From the NCBI GenBank assembly GCA_017535635.1, contig JAFXTU010000040.1, positions 1 to 64,000 on the forward strand: a DNA stretch of 64,000 bases, in the 5' to 3' direction. The position numbers were made by a program, and so were the translations under genes. The notes beneath the pieces were generated by a model. That model made no database searches and was not told the origin of the DNA. It worked only from the letters and a program-made list of their open reading frames with translations. This document shows positions 34,445 to 43,090 of the stretch, piece after piece. This stretch comes from Oscillospiraceae bacterium (GTDB lineage Bacteria; Bacillota; Clostridia; Oscillospirales; Oscillospiraceae). Every line of letters begins with the position of its first letter. Positions within the stretch are counted from its first letter, which is position 1.

Positions 34445-35944
34445 TTACGCCAATTCCGCCGTGATGGGCGCGCCCTTGGGCATTGGGAAGGGGGAATTGT
34501 TTTTCGTCTCGATGCTGACGCCCTCCTCCGTGAAGGTGAAGGTATAGATATCCTCCAGGCAGGTCTCCAGCCAGCGGCCGTGGAGCTCGAAGACATTCTC
34601 CTCCGGCCAGAAGCCGTCCGCCAGGTAGAGCTGGGTGCAGTCCTCCGTCTTCCCCAGGAGATTGGTCATCCGGCTCCCGCCGGTGCCCACCCGGATCGCC
34701 TCCTGCCGCCCGGAGGCGGTCCGGAAGCGCCAGAGGGCCCCGTAGATATCGAAATCGAAGCCAAACTCACTGATGGGGTCCGGCCCCTCCCCGCTCATGA
34801 AGCTGCCGCCGAAGGGGGTGAAGAAGCCCCCGGTCATGCGGTACGTCTTCCCGCTCACCTTCCCCGCCCAGGGGCTGTAGGGCTGGCAGGGGGGATTGCC
34901 GATGTTCAGGCGTTTGGCCCGGTCTGCGAGCTTCGCCGCCGCCTCGGGGTTTTCCGGCAGAGCGGCCTGGGAAGTGACCTTCGCGGTGAACTCCCAGGTG
35001 ATGTCCAGGGTGTTCTGGGCCCAGTGGGCGCCGGGGGCGGTCTCAGTGATGGCGATGAGCATGTCCAGCTTGGGCAGGACGATGGTGAACTGGCCCATGG
35101 CCCCGTCGGCCCGGTAGGCTCCCTCGGGCTTGCACATCCAGATCTGGAAGCCGTAGCCCAGGAAGTTGTCTGTGGCGGGGGGATTCACCGCCGCCTCGGA
35201 GGCGGAGTCGTTCTGGTTGGTGGTGGCGAGACGCACATAGTCCTCCGCCAGGATCCGCTCCCCCTCCCAGACGCCGCCGTCGGCGTAGAGCTTCAGGAGG
35301 CGCAGGTTATCCTCCGTGGTGGCGTAGAGGCCGCCGCCGCCCACCTCCATGCCGTCGGGCATACAGAGCCAGCGGAGGTTCTCCGGGTCGATGCCGATCT
35401 TCTTGAAGAGCCGGGGGGTCAGGTAGTCGTGGAGGCCCAGGCCGGTCTTTTTCCGGACGATGGCCCCCAGGAGGGTGGAGCCGGTGGAGTTGTACATATA
35501 GGTGGTGCCGGGCCTGTGGTTCACCGGGGTATGGAGGAAATCGCGGATCCACTCCTTTCCCGGCGGGGGCATGGTGTCCATGCCGCAGCCCATGCAGAGC
35601 ACATCCCGGACCGTGAGAAGCTTCAGATTTTCGCTGGGGTTTTCCGGGGACTCCTCCGGAAAAATGTCGATGATCCGCTCGTCCAGGCGGAGGATACCCT
35701 CCGTATAGGCGATGCCCACCGCCGTGGCGGCGTAGGTCTTGGTGTGGCTCTGGAGCCCGTGCCGGAGCCCCGGGGCATAGGGAGCCCACCAGCCCTGGAA
35801 GCAGAGCTTTCCATGGCGCATGATCATGAGGCCGTGCATCTCCGTGTCCCCGGCCTCCAGAGCGTCCAGATAGGCCAGAATGTCCTCGCTGCGGATGCCC
35901 AGCTCCTCCGGCGCAGCCATTTCAAAGGGCTTTCGATTCTCCAT
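34445..35944 (-). CDS. Serine hydrolase, beta-lactamase/DD-peptidase (class C) family
   Basis: A 499-residue enzyme with no signal peptide, so probably cytoplasmic. The catalytic S-x-x-K is S66-H-T-K69 (LQSHTKTYAA). The usual Y-x-N region reads Y151-N-S-T-G, with N and S exchanged relative to the common Y-S-N. Residues ~1-360 are the beta-lactamase-like fold; the last ~130 are beta-rich. Relatives hydrolyse esters or D-peptides, and true beta-lactamase activity is unlikely for a cytoplasmic member. The start at 35944 follows GGAGGAAA. It is downstream of glycerol kinase on the same strand with 42 bases between. Confidence 0.78.
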   Translation of the reverse strand: MENRKPFEMAAPEELGIRSEDILAYLDALEAGDTEMHGLMIMRHGKLCFQGWWAPYAPGLRHGLQSHTKTYAATAVGIAYTEGILRLDERIIDIFPEESPENPSENLKLLTVRDVLCMGCGMDTMPPPGKEWIRDFLHTPVNHRPGTTYMYNSTGSTLLGAIVRKKTGLGLHDYLTPRLFKKIGIDPENLRWLCMPDGMEVGGGGLYATTEDNLRLLKLYADGGVWEGERILAEDYVRLATTNQNDSASEAAVNPPATDNFLGYGFQIWMCKPEGAYRADGAMGQFTIVLPKLDMLIAITETAPGAHWAQNTLDITWEFTAKVTSQAALPENPEAAAKLADRAKRLNIGNPPCQPYSPWAGKVSGKTYRMTGGFFTPFGGSFMSGEGPDPISEFGFDFDIYGALWRFRTASGRQEAIRVGTGGSRMTNLLGKTEDCTQLYLADGFWPEENVFELHGRWLETCLEDIYTFTFTEEGVSIETKNNSPFPMPKGAPITAELA

Positions 35945-35957
35945 GTGCGTTTCCTCC

Positions 35958-35992
35958 TTCATCATTCATTATTCATCATTCAATATTCATTC
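35958..35992. repeat. ATTCATC simple-sequence tract over the glycerol kinase gene end
   Basis: TTCATCATTCATTATTCATC and further ATTCAT units, read on the plus strand, cover the stop codon of the glycerol kinase gene (35987-35989) and the gap before the serine hydrolase gene. Confidence 0.65.
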
Positions 35993-37492
35993 GTTTCTTC
36001 CCCAGGCCCGGGCCAGCTCCACCGCCCGCTGCCAGCGGGCATAGAGAGCATCCCGCTCCCCAGGCTCCATCCGGGGAGTAAAAACCTTTTCCGAGGCCCG
36101 GAGGGAAGCCAGCTCCTCCTCGCCGGACCAGACCCCCGCCGCCAGCCCCGCCAGGGCCGCCGCGCCGAAGGCGGTGGTCTCCACGTTCCTGGGCCGGTCC
36201 ACGGGGATGCCCAGCAGGTCCGCCTGGAACTGCATCATAAAGTCGCTGACGCTGGCGCCCCCGTCCACCCGCAGCTCGGTGATAGGCTTCCCCAGGTCCC
36301 GGTCCATGGTGCGCACCAGGTCCGTCACCTCATAGGCGATGGCCTCCAGCACGGCCCGGCAGAGCTGGGCCTTGTCCGTCCCCCGGGTGAGGCCGAAGAA
36401 GCAGCCCCGGGCCGCAGGGTCCCAGTAAGGGGCCCCCAGGCCGGTGAAGGCGGGGACAAAGTAGACGCCTTGATTGTCCTTGGTGCTCTCGGCCAGGATG
36501 TCCGTCTCGTGGGCGGCGGAGACGATGCCCGCCTCGTCCCGCAGCCACTGGATGGCGCTGCCGGCGTTGAAGACGCTCCCCTCCTTCACATAGGTAGTCT
36601 TCCCGCCCAGGGACCAGCCCACGGTGGTGACGAGGCCGCTTTGGGGTTCTGCCCGCCGCTCCCCCAGGTTCAGGAGGGTGAAGCAGCCGGTGCCGTAGGT
36701 GTTCTTTGCCATGCCGGGCTTCGTGCAGCCCTGGCCGAAGAGGGCGGCCTGCTGGTCCCCCACGGCGGCGGTGATGTGGATGCCCTGCAGGTCCCCCAGG
36801 CCGGGGAGCTTGGCCATCACGCCGTAAGCCTCGCTGTTGGAGACGATTCGGGGCAGGAGGGAGGCCGGGATGTTCAGCTCCCGGAGGATCTCCGGGTCCC
36901 AGTCCAGCTTCTCCGTATCCATGAGCATGGTGCGGGAGGCGTTGGAGGCGTCCGTCACATGGGCTTTGCCCCCGGTGAGCTGCCAGATGAGCCAGGTCTC
37001 CACGGTGCCGAAGAGAAGCTCGCCATTCTCCGCCCGCCGCCGCAGCCCCGGGTCCTGGTCCAGGAGCCAGCGGAGCTTCGTGCCGGAGAAGTAGGGGTCG
37101 ATGATGAGGCCGGTCTTCTCCTGGATGTAAGGGCCAAGGCCCCGGGCTTCCAGCTCCGCGCAGAGGTCCGCCGTCCGCCGGCACTGCCAGCAGATGGCGT
37201 TGCACACGCTTTTCCCCGTGGCCTTGTCCCAGAGGACGGTGGTCTCCCGCTGGTTGGTGATGCCGATGCAGGCGATGTCCGTGGGCGAGAGGCCGCTTTT
37301 TTCGTAGACCTCCTCCATGGCCTTCAGCTCCGTCCCCAGGATCTCCATGGGGTCGTGCTCCACCCAGCCGGGGCGGGGGTAGATCTGCCGCAGGGGGTAC
37401 TGGGCCTTCACCAGGGCGTTTCCCGCCCGGTCGAAGAGGATGGCCCGGGAGCTGGTGGTCCCCTGGTCCAGAGCAAGGACGTAACCGTTCAT
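35987..37492 (-). CDS. glpK: Glycerol kinase
   Basis: A 501-residue FGGY-family kinase converting glycerol and ATP to glycerol-3-phosphate in the cytoplasm. The start at 37492 (MNGYVLALDQGTTSSRAILF) follows AAAGGAG. Diagnostic segments include DQGTTSSR, TNQRETTVLWDKATG, GTVETWLIWQLTGGKAHVTD and ALEAIAYEVTDLVRTMD, with the C-terminal FGGY signature region near LRVDGGASVSDFMMQFQADL. Length matches the family (~500). It is divergent from a monoacylglycerol-lipase-like gene, which could supply glycerol. Confidence 0.96.
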   Translation of the reverse strand: MNGYVLALDQGTTSSRAILFDRAGNALVKAQYPLRQIYPRPGWVEHDPMEILGTELKAMEEVYEKSGLSPTDIACIGITNQRETTVLWDKATGKSVCNAICWQCRRTADLCAELEARGLGPYIQEKTGLIIDPYFSGTKLRWLLDQDPGLRRRAENGELLFGTVETWLIWQLTGGKAHVTDASNASRTMLMDTEKLDWDPEILRELNIPASLLPRIVSNSEAYGVMAKLPGLGDLQGIHITAAVGDQQAALFGQGCTKPGMAKNTYGTGCFTLLNLGERRAEPQSGLVTTVGWSLGGKTTYVKEGSVFNAGSAIQWLRDEAGIVSAAHETDILAESTKDNQGVYFVPAFTGLGAPYWDPAARGCFFGLTRGTDKAQLCRAVLEAIAYEVTDLVRTMDRDLGKPITELRVDGGASVSDFMMQFQADLLGIPVDRPRNVETTAFGAAALAGLAAGVWSGEEELASLRASEKVFTPRMEPGERDALYARWQRAVELARAWGRNE

Positions 37493-37586
37493 GCTGTAAG
37501 CTCCTTTATCGGATTTTGGAAAAGGGGGTTTTCCTTCCCCCGGGATTCGTGTATGATGGAAAAAAACAGCGATGGAGGGAGAAACG

Positions 37587-38504
37587 ATGAAAACAGAGGA
37601 CATCCGCTCCGCCGGCAGCGGGGAAATCCGCTGCTATTTCTGGGAGCCGGAGGGAGAGGCCGTGGGGGCGGTGCAGCTCGTCCACGGCATCGCGGAGCAC
37701 GCGCTCCGCTACGCCCCCTTCGCGGAATTCCTGGCCGGGAAGGGTTTCTATGTCTGCGCCGAGGACCACATGGGCCACGGGGAGTCCGTCGGGGAGGACT
37801 GCCCCAAGGGCTGCGTCCGGGGCGGCTGGGACGCCATGGTTTCCGACGTGAACGCCCTGTCGGAAGTGCTGAAAGCGCGCTTCCCCACCCTGCCCCGCTT
37901 CCTCCTGGGGCACAGCATGGGCTCCTTCCTGGCCCGCACCTGCCTCTACACCTGCCCGGAGGCAGGCTGGCAGGGGGCGGTCCTCTCCGGCACCGCCTGG
38001 CAGCCGGGTCCCATTCTGGCGGCGGGTCGGGCCATCACCAAGGGGGAAGTCCGCAAACAGGGGCCCGACGCCTCCAGCCCCAAGCTCCAGGCGCTGATGT
38101 TCGGCTCCTACACGAAGCAGTTTGAGAGTGTGCGCACCCCCAGCGACTGGATCTGCTCCGACCCGGCGGTGGTGGACGCCTACCAGGCGGACCCCCTCTG
38201 CGGCTTCATCCCCTCCGGGGGGCTGATCGCCGCCATGCTGGAGGGCCTTCAGCGAAACCAGAAGGCGGAAAACCTCCAAAAGATGCCGAAGGGACTGCCG
38301 GTGCTCTTCATCGCGGGAAACCGGGACCCGGTGGGCGCAAACGGCAAGGGGGTGACGAAAAGCGCCGAGGCCTTCCGCAAGGCGGGGATGAAGAAGGTGG
38401 GCGTGAAGCTCTACCCCGGCGACCGGCACGAGGTCCTGAACGAAGTGAACAAGGCCGAAGTCTGGTCCGACGTGCTGACCTGGCTCCGGGGACAGATGAA
38501 CTAG
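37587..38504 (+). CDS. Alpha/beta-hydrolase, monoacylglycerol lipase/lysophospholipase-like
   Basis: A 305-residue serine hydrolase of the 'serine aminopeptidase S33/MGL' type. The motif LVHGIAEHALRYAPFAEFLA carries the family H-G-x-x-E-H. The nucleophile elbow is LLGHSMGSFLAR, the Asp is in FIAGNRDPVG and the His in YPGDRHEVLNE. GGAGGGA precedes the ATG at 37587. It is cytoplasmic. The divergent neighbour is glycerol kinase, which fits a monoacylglycerol-to-glycerol-3-phosphate route (inference). It ends at a terminator. Confidence 0.82.
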   Translation: MKTEDIRSAGSGEIRCYFWEPEGEAVGAVQLVHGIAEHALRYAPFAEFLAGKGFYVCAEDHMGHGESVGEDCPKGCVRGGWDAMVSDVNALSEVLKARFPTLPRFLLGHSMGSFLARTCLYTCPEAGWQGAVLSGTAWQPGPILAAGRAITKGEVRKQGPDASSPKLQALMFGSYTKQFESVRTPSDWICSDPAVVDAYQADPLCGFIPSGGLIAAMLEGLQRNQKAENLQKMPKGLPVLFIAGNRDPVGANGKGVTKSAEAFRKAGMKKVGVKLYPGDRHEVLNEVNKAEVWSDVLTWLRGQMN

Positions 38505-38517
38505 CCCGAAGCGGCAA

Positions 38518-38557
38518 AAAACGGCAAAGGAAGGGTCCTCTGCCGTTTACTTTTTTA
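38518..38557 (+). terminator. Terminator of the monoacylglycerol-lipase-like gene
   Basis: AAACGGCA (38518-38525) pairs with TGCCGTTT (38541-38548), followed by ACTTTTTT. Confidence 0.75.
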
Positions 38558-39634
38558 AGATATGGAAACGCCGTCGATCTCCAGGACCCGGCTGCCCTGG
38601 ACCTTCAGCTCCACCCCGGCGCCCTTGGAATACTGTTCCCAAAGGGCCTGGGAGACCCGGGCGGAATAGGTGTTTCCCTTCTTCTTGTCGGTGAAGTAGA
38701 GGATGTACTCTTCGCTGCGTCCTTCCTCCCGTTCGTTCCCGCCCAGCCGGGTCTCCGGCCAGTAGGGCTCAGCGACCTCCAGGTTCCGGAGGGTACTGTC
38801 CGAGGCCGCGAAAGCCGCGCCCCGGGCGATCTCGTCCCGGGCGTGGACCCAGCGCTCGATTTCGTAGTCGTACATGGTGTCGTAGACGGGCTCCTGCCGG
38901 TAGACCGGCACCTCCCGGTATTCGGTGTGGTACTCCGTTCGGTAGCGTGGCTCCTGCCAGGTCACCTCGGTAAAAGTCCCGTCCCCGTTGTCCTCATAGT
39001 CCGTATAGGTGTCGTAGCCGTCCAGGACCTCCTCCCCCACCTCGTAGGCCTCGGTGGCGTAATGGTCCAGCACCTGCTCATAGCTGCGGATCTCCTGGTG
39101 GGAATTCACCAGCCGTCCGCCCTGGGGGACCGACCAGTCCGATTCCCGGAGGGTGACGTACTCCTCCACGGCGATGCTCCGGGTCCAGGTCTTGTCCGAC
39201 ACGGAGACGTCCTTGGCCTTGGGCCTGGCGATCAGGACGATCAGGGCGATGATGAGCACGATCCCCAGCAGGATGGGCCAGAGCTTCCGCTTCTTCGGGG
39301 CGGGGGGCGGCGGAGGCGGCTGCTGCCCGGCGGCCTCCTTCTTCCGGTTCTCAAAATAGTCCCCGGAGGAGTCCGCCCGCTCCGCGCCGCAGTTAGCGCA
39401 GTTGGCGTTATGATAACGGTTCAGACTGCCGCAGAAGGCGCAGGTCCAGTCGGCTCCCTTGCCGTAGTCCTTGGCCTTCCCGGCGTCCACCGCCTTTTTT
39501 TCGTTTCCAAGATAGAACTTCGTCCCCTCGTCCTGGGGATGGGCGCAGTTGGGGCAGCTCTTTGTGAGGCCGCTGATGCCCTTTTGTCCGCAGTAGGGGC
39601 AGTCCCAAAGTCCCTCGATGATTTTATTGGCCAT
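38555..39634 (-). CDS. Membrane protein with two N-terminal zinc ribbons
   Basis: A 359-residue protein. Two CxxC...CxxC zinc ribbons are visible: CPYCGQKG with CPNC (~12-34) and CAFCGSLN with CANC (~66-82), the second like a RanBP2-type finger. A Pro-rich segment (PPPPPPAPKK) follows, then one TM at ~118-138 and a ~220-residue domain that would be outside if the ribbons are inside. That domain contains YEDNGDGTFTEVTWQEPRYR and repeated Tyr-Arg-Glu patterns. The family is seen in Firmicutes but its role is unknown. Confidence 0.65.
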   Translation of the reverse strand: MANKIIEGLWDCPYCGQKGISGLTKSCPNCAHPQDEGTKFYLGNEKKAVDAGKAKDYGKGADWTCAFCGSLNRYHNANCANCGAERADSSGDYFENRKKEAAGQQPPPPPPAPKKRKLWPILLGIVLIIALIVLIARPKAKDVSVSDKTWTRSIAVEEYVTLRESDWSVPQGGRLVNSHQEIRSYEQVLDHYATEAYEVGEEVLDGYDTYTDYEDNGDGTFTEVTWQEPRYRTEYHTEYREVPVYRQEPVYDTMYDYEIERWVHARDEIARGAAFAASDSTLRNLEVAEPYWPETRLGGNEREEGRSEEYILYFTDKKKGNTYSARVSQALWEQYSKGAGVELKVQGSRVLEIDGVSIS

Positions 39635-39725
39635 TCCATCATCTCCCTGGGTTCATTATATAGGAATCGTCCCCCTCTTTCAAGGCTTGGCAGACCTCTT
39701 CCGGACAGATTCCTGCCGCAAGCGC

Positions 39726-39769
39726 GGTCCGCGCACCGAGTTCCCAAAAGAGAGGTCGGTGCGCGGACC
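39726..39769 (-). terminator. Hairpin after the LCP gene
   Basis: GGTCCGCGCACCGA (39726-39739) pairs perfectly with TCGGTGCGCGGACC (39756-39769). It lies just beyond the stop of the LCP gene (39786) and is a probable terminator, although no T-run follows. Confidence 0.65.
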
Positions 39770-39785
39770 CGTATTTCCCGCGGCC

Positions 39786-40832
39786 TCAGTCGGCGGGCGT
39801 GTAGAAGATGTCCATGACCAGCTTCTGCAGGGCCGCGTCGTCCGCGTAGAATTCCTGGTATACTTCTCCCATCCGGGTCTCCCCTTCCAGGGTGAATATC
39901 CCGCCGACGGCATAGCCGTCAAAGCGGTCCACATAGGCGTTGAGCTGGTCAATGGTACAGTCGGTGACCATGGACTTCTCCAGGGCGCCGTAGGCGTCCA
40001 GCGCAAAGGAGGCGTCCTTCTTTATGGCAGCGGACATGGCGGAAAAGAGTCCCGTCATATAGGTCCGCTGGCGGCGCATCCGGGCCTCGTTGGAATCGTC
40101 GTCCACCATGCGCATTCTGGAGCGGACAAAATGCTCCACGTTGTCCGCCGTGAGGGTCACGGTCTCTCCCTTGATCAGCGTGTCGTCAATGCCGGTAAAG
40201 TCGTCCTCCACGGTGACCGTGACGCCCCCCACCAGATCGTTCAGCACGGGGATCGCGTCCATGGTCAGAGAGAGGTAGTTGTCAATGGAAACGCCGTAGA
40301 GCAGCCGGGAAACGGCGTGAACGGTGTTCTCGCAGCTTGGCTCCCGCCCGTTTCCGTAGGTGTGCGCCAGGGCCAGCTGCTCGTAGTGGTAGCCCATCGG
40401 CTTGCCGAAGGAATCCTGATAGGGCACGTCGCACATGGTATTCCGGTCCAGCTGCAGGAAGATGCAGGTCTCCTCGGCCGGATCAAAGACCGCCAGAAGG
40501 AGGAAATCCGACTGGCTCGTGTTGCGGAGGGTCACGACCCCCTCGCCCAGCTCCGGATCGTCGATGCCCAGGATAAGCAGCGTACTCAGATCCGTGTTGT
40601 ACACATACTTACGGCCGCCGTAAAACAGGACGGGGACGGCGCTCTCCTCCTCTTCCCCGGGAAGGGGAAGATCGTTCCTGCTCAGGGCGGTCCCGGCTCC
40701 CTCGGGGATCGGATCCGCGGCCAGCTCCAGACGGGAGAAAAACAGATAGACGCCCACCGCGGCCGCGACCAGGACCGCCGCCGCCAGAGCATAGGCCAGA
40801 TGCCTCTGCCGCCGGCTCCAATGCCTTCCCAT
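39786..40832 (-). CDS. LytR-CpsA-Psr (LCP) family protein
   Basis: A 348-residue membrane-anchored enzyme with TM1 at ~12-32 and an extracytoplasmic LCP domain (~75-290). Family landmarks are ILGIDDPELG, LQLDRNTMCDVPY (position of the polyprenyl-phosphate Arg/Asp motif) and HFVRSRMRMVDDDSNEARMR with conserved arginines. LCP proteins transfer glycopolymers from lipid carriers to peptidoglycan. It follows the envelope operon on the same strand after a terminator, which fits attachment of the polysaccharide made under control of the Wzz/kinase/phosphatase genes. Confidence 0.88.
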   Translation of the reverse strand: MGRHWSRRQRHLAYALAAAVLVAAAVGVYLFFSRLELAADPIPEGAGTALSRNDLPLPGEEEESAVPVLFYGGRKYVYNTDLSTLLILGIDDPELGEGVVTLRNTSQSDFLLLAVFDPAEETCIFLQLDRNTMCDVPYQDSFGKPMGYHYEQLALAHTYGNGREPSCENTVHAVSRLLYGVSIDNYLSLTMDAIPVLNDLVGGVTVTVEDDFTGIDDTLIKGETVTLTADNVEHFVRSRMRMVDDDSNEARMRRQRTYMTGLFSAMSAAIKKDASFALDAYGALEKSMVTDCTIDQLNAYVDRFDGYAVGGIFTLEGETRMGEVYQEFYADDAALQKLVMDIFYTPAD

Positions 40833-40882
40833 ATTGAGCTCCTCCCTTCGCTGACGATCAAAGAATGAAGCGGAAAAAGGAG

Positions 40883-40916
40883 ATGGGTACCCGGTCCGAA
40901 GGCCGGATACCCATCA
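40883..40916 (-). terminator. Terminator of the envelope operon
   Basis: GATGGGTA (40883-40890) pairs with TACCCATC (40909-40916), extended by CCGGTC/GGCCGG. On the minus strand it is followed by CTCCTTTTT. Confidence 0.85.
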
Positions 40917-40928
40917 AAAGACCTGGGA

Positions 40929-41519
40929 TTACTCCTGGGTCTTCTTGCGGGCACTGACAAAGCAGTAGCCGGCGAGGCTGACCATCGCGGCCGCGAGAAC
41001 GATCCACAGAACGGTGTTGTATCCGGTCTGGGGAGAACGCTGAGGGCCGACAGGAGCGGGAGCATTGTCCGCAGGGGCTTCGGCGGCAGGCGCGGGAGCC
41101 GCGGTGTCATACACGAACACGAAGGGAGACGTCGAATCCACCGTGATCGTCCCGGCAGCCTGGTCGAACTGCTCAGATCTCCAAGCATTGTTGACAAAAT
41201 GGAGGACCGCACGAAGCTTCATGGTCAGGTCCATATTGACCTTGAGGGTGACCGAACCATTGATCGTCCCGGTATAGGTAATATCAAAAGCCACATAGCG
41301 AAGGGTATCGGCAGTGCCGACAGCCACCTCAGCAGCGGCCTCCAAACCGTCCTTATCGGGAACCTGGGAAGCATCGATGCCCGTCATGGTAACCGTCTCG
41401 CCATTATCCTGCGGAATGGTCGCAGTGGTGCCGGCCTCAGGGCTGGGAGCGGCAAAAGCGCTGATGCTCAGTGCCAGAACCAGCACGAAAACGGCCGCGA
41501 TGGTAAGAACCTTTTTCAT
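40929..41519 (-). CDS. Secreted surface protein with an SPQTG sorting signal
   Basis: A 196-residue protein. The signal peptide (MKKVLTIAAVFVLVLALSIS) is followed by a ~110-residue beta-rich domain, an Ala/Pro linker and a C-terminal sorting signal: SPQTG at 162-166, a hydrophobic span (~169-188) and the basic tail SARKKTQE. The (S/N/P)PxTG form is that of class B sortases in Clostridia. The adjacent upstream gene is a class B sortase, so this is its likely substrate, to be linked to peptidoglycan. It is Thr/Asp-rich and binds nothing recognisable. Confidence 0.85.
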   Translation of the reverse strand: MKKVLTIAAVFVLVLALSISAFAAPSPEAGTTATIPQDNGETVTMTGIDASQVPDKDGLEAAAEVAVGTADTLRYVAFDITYTGTINGSVTLKVNMDLTMKLRAVLHFVNNAWRSEQFDQAAGTITVDSTSPFVFVYDTAAPAPAAEAPADNAPAPVGPQRSPQTGYNTVLWIVLAAAMVSLAGYCFVSARKKTQE

Positions 41520-41564
41520 CGGAAAAACCTCCTTTCTTCAAAGATTTCGCCTCTATGTGAACGG

Positions 41565-42380
41565 TCAGGGAAGCATTTTTCCCATGACCAGGAAGCGATT
41601 GGTATTGTTGCCGATCAGGCAGGTGGAGAGGATCATGACCTTATCCCCCGGCGCGGGAGCGTACTCCTCCCGGAAGCGTGCGCCCAAATCCCTCGTATTG
41701 AAGATGCCGGCAAAAAACTTTTCAAAGACGGCATCGTCGGAAAAATCATGGTAATACAGGATGTGATCCCCCGGATAGGGAACGGCGGCGAAAACGCCGT
41801 AGGTGAGCTCCGAAACCGGAGTATAGACCGTGAAGGTCTCGTTCTCCTCGAAGAACACCGGATCGGAGAAGAGCATCTGCAGGTTGCCGAACATGGCGCC
41901 GGACTTCATATGGTGGCCGTAGATCAGGGTCACCGGGTCCGTAAGGTCCAGGCCGTTGTACTGATGCTCGGAGAAAAGCGCGCCGTTGGCGGAGTACTGC
42001 TTATCGCTGTTGTGGTCCAGATAATAGGCGTCGTCCTCGGCGCTCTGGACCAGGGGATAGCTGATGTCCGTATCGGGGATCTCCAGCCAGGCGTAGATAT
42101 CGGGATTCAATTCCCGCAGGGCCTCAAAGTCGACGGGGCTCACGTAGGGCTCCGGGGTGGGCGTGGGCTCCGGGGTGGGCGCCGCCGTTTCCACAGGTTT
42201 CGGGGTCGCAGGGGCGGGCGTGGGACTGGGCCGCTCCGGCGCGGCAGTCGCCGTAGGGGCCAGCGCTTCCGTCCGGGCAGCCCTGGGGGTCCAGGAGGCC
42301 AGGATCGCCTTTCCGGCAAAAAAGAGAGCGCCTGCCAGCAAAACCGCTCCGCAAAGGATGTAAATCGTCCGTTTTTTCAT
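41565..42380 (-). CDS. srtB: Class B sortase
   Basis: A 271-residue membrane-anchored transpeptidase. TM at ~5-27, then a long Pro/Thr/Glu linker (~33-75) and the sortase fold. The sortase B pattern NPDIYAWLEIPDTDISYPLV leads in; the catalytic His is in IYGHHM, the Cys in LSTC and the Arg in NNTNRFLVMGK. It joins a protein cut at a T-G bond to the cell wall. It overlaps the phosphatase gene by four bases and precedes its probable substrate (SPQTG protein). Confidence 0.93.
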   Translation of the reverse strand: MKKRTIYILCGAVLLAGALFFAGKAILASWTPRAARTEALAPTATAAPERPSPTPAPATPKPVETAAPTPEPTPTPEPYVSPVDFEALRELNPDIYAWLEIPDTDISYPLVQSAEDDAYYLDHNSDKQYSANGALFSEHQYNGLDLTDPVTLIYGHHMKSGAMFGNLQMLFSDPVFFEENETFTVYTPVSELTYGVFAAVPYPGDHILYYHDFSDDAVFEKFFAGIFNTRDLGARFREEYAPAPGDKVMILSTCLIGNNTNRFLVMGKMLP

Positions 42381-43090
42381 GGTCTGACTGCCTCGCTGTC
42401 CACGCCGGTCAGCTTTTCCAGGTCCAGCAGCCGGTCAATGGCCCGCCGACCCAGCTTTTTTTCGATCAGCTCCAGGGCCTGGCCCAGATTGGGGGGGCGG
42501 GAGGTGGTATTGTGGGCGTCCGAGCCCAGGAAATGGATCCGATCCTCCTCCAGCAGCCGCAGGGCCTGACGGGAGGTGCGGCGGGAGAGGAAAAACTCCG
42601 CGTTGCACTGGATGAAAACGTCCATCTCCATGAGCCGACGCAGGAGCTTCTTCGGATTGAAATCTATGTACCGCTCCAGGTGGGCGATCACCGGTCGGAT
42701 GCCCCGCATCCGGATCTCCTCCACTTCCCCCAGCATCCGCTCTGTCCATCGGACAAAGGGCATCTCCAGCAGCAGAAGCCTGGTCCCTTCCAGGCAGAGG
42801 GAAGGCAGGACCTCCGTCCCGCTGATCCCGTCAAAGAAACGGACCTCCGCTCCGTATCGAAGGGTGGGGTAGGTCTCCCCCTCTGTCAGCACCTCCGTCA
42901 GTTCCTCCCGGGCCTTCGCCCTTTGGCGAAGGAAGCGTTCCGGCGTGGTGTATTCCGCGTAAAAGTGAGGGGTGGCGATCACCTGGTCGATCCCCTGGCT
43001 GCGCCACATGTCCAGCATCAGGAGGGAGGTGGAAACACTGTCGCTCCCATCGTCCATGCCGGGGAGCAAATGTGTGTGGAAATCGGTCAT
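42377..43090 (-). CDS. PHP-type protein-tyrosine phosphatase (CpsB/YwqE-like)
   Basis: A 237-residue metal-dependent phosphatase. The metal ligands are in TDFHTHLLPGMDDG, PHFY, HLERY and GSDAHN, the PHP-domain set. CpsB/YwqE enzymes dephosphorylate the tyrosine kinase that controls capsule or exopolysaccharide chain length. It overlaps the kinase gene by four bases. Confidence 0.9.
   Translation of the reverse strand: MTDFHTHLLPGMDDGSDSVSTSLLMLDMWRSQGIDQVIATPHFYAEYTTPERFLRQRAKAREELTEVLTEGETYPTLRYGAEVRFFDGISGTEVLPSLCLEGTRLLLLEMPFVRWTERMLGEVEEIRMRGIRPVIAHLERYIDFNPKKLLRRLMEMDVFIQCNAEFFLSRRTSRQALRLLEEDRIHFLGSDAHNTTSRPPNLGQALELIEKKLGRRAIDRLLDLEKLTGVDSEAVRP

Noticed and set aside
34286..38125. Plus-strand open frame of 1279 codons
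   Set aside because: Antisense of the serine hydrolase and glycerol kinase genes; long only because high GC removes stop codons.
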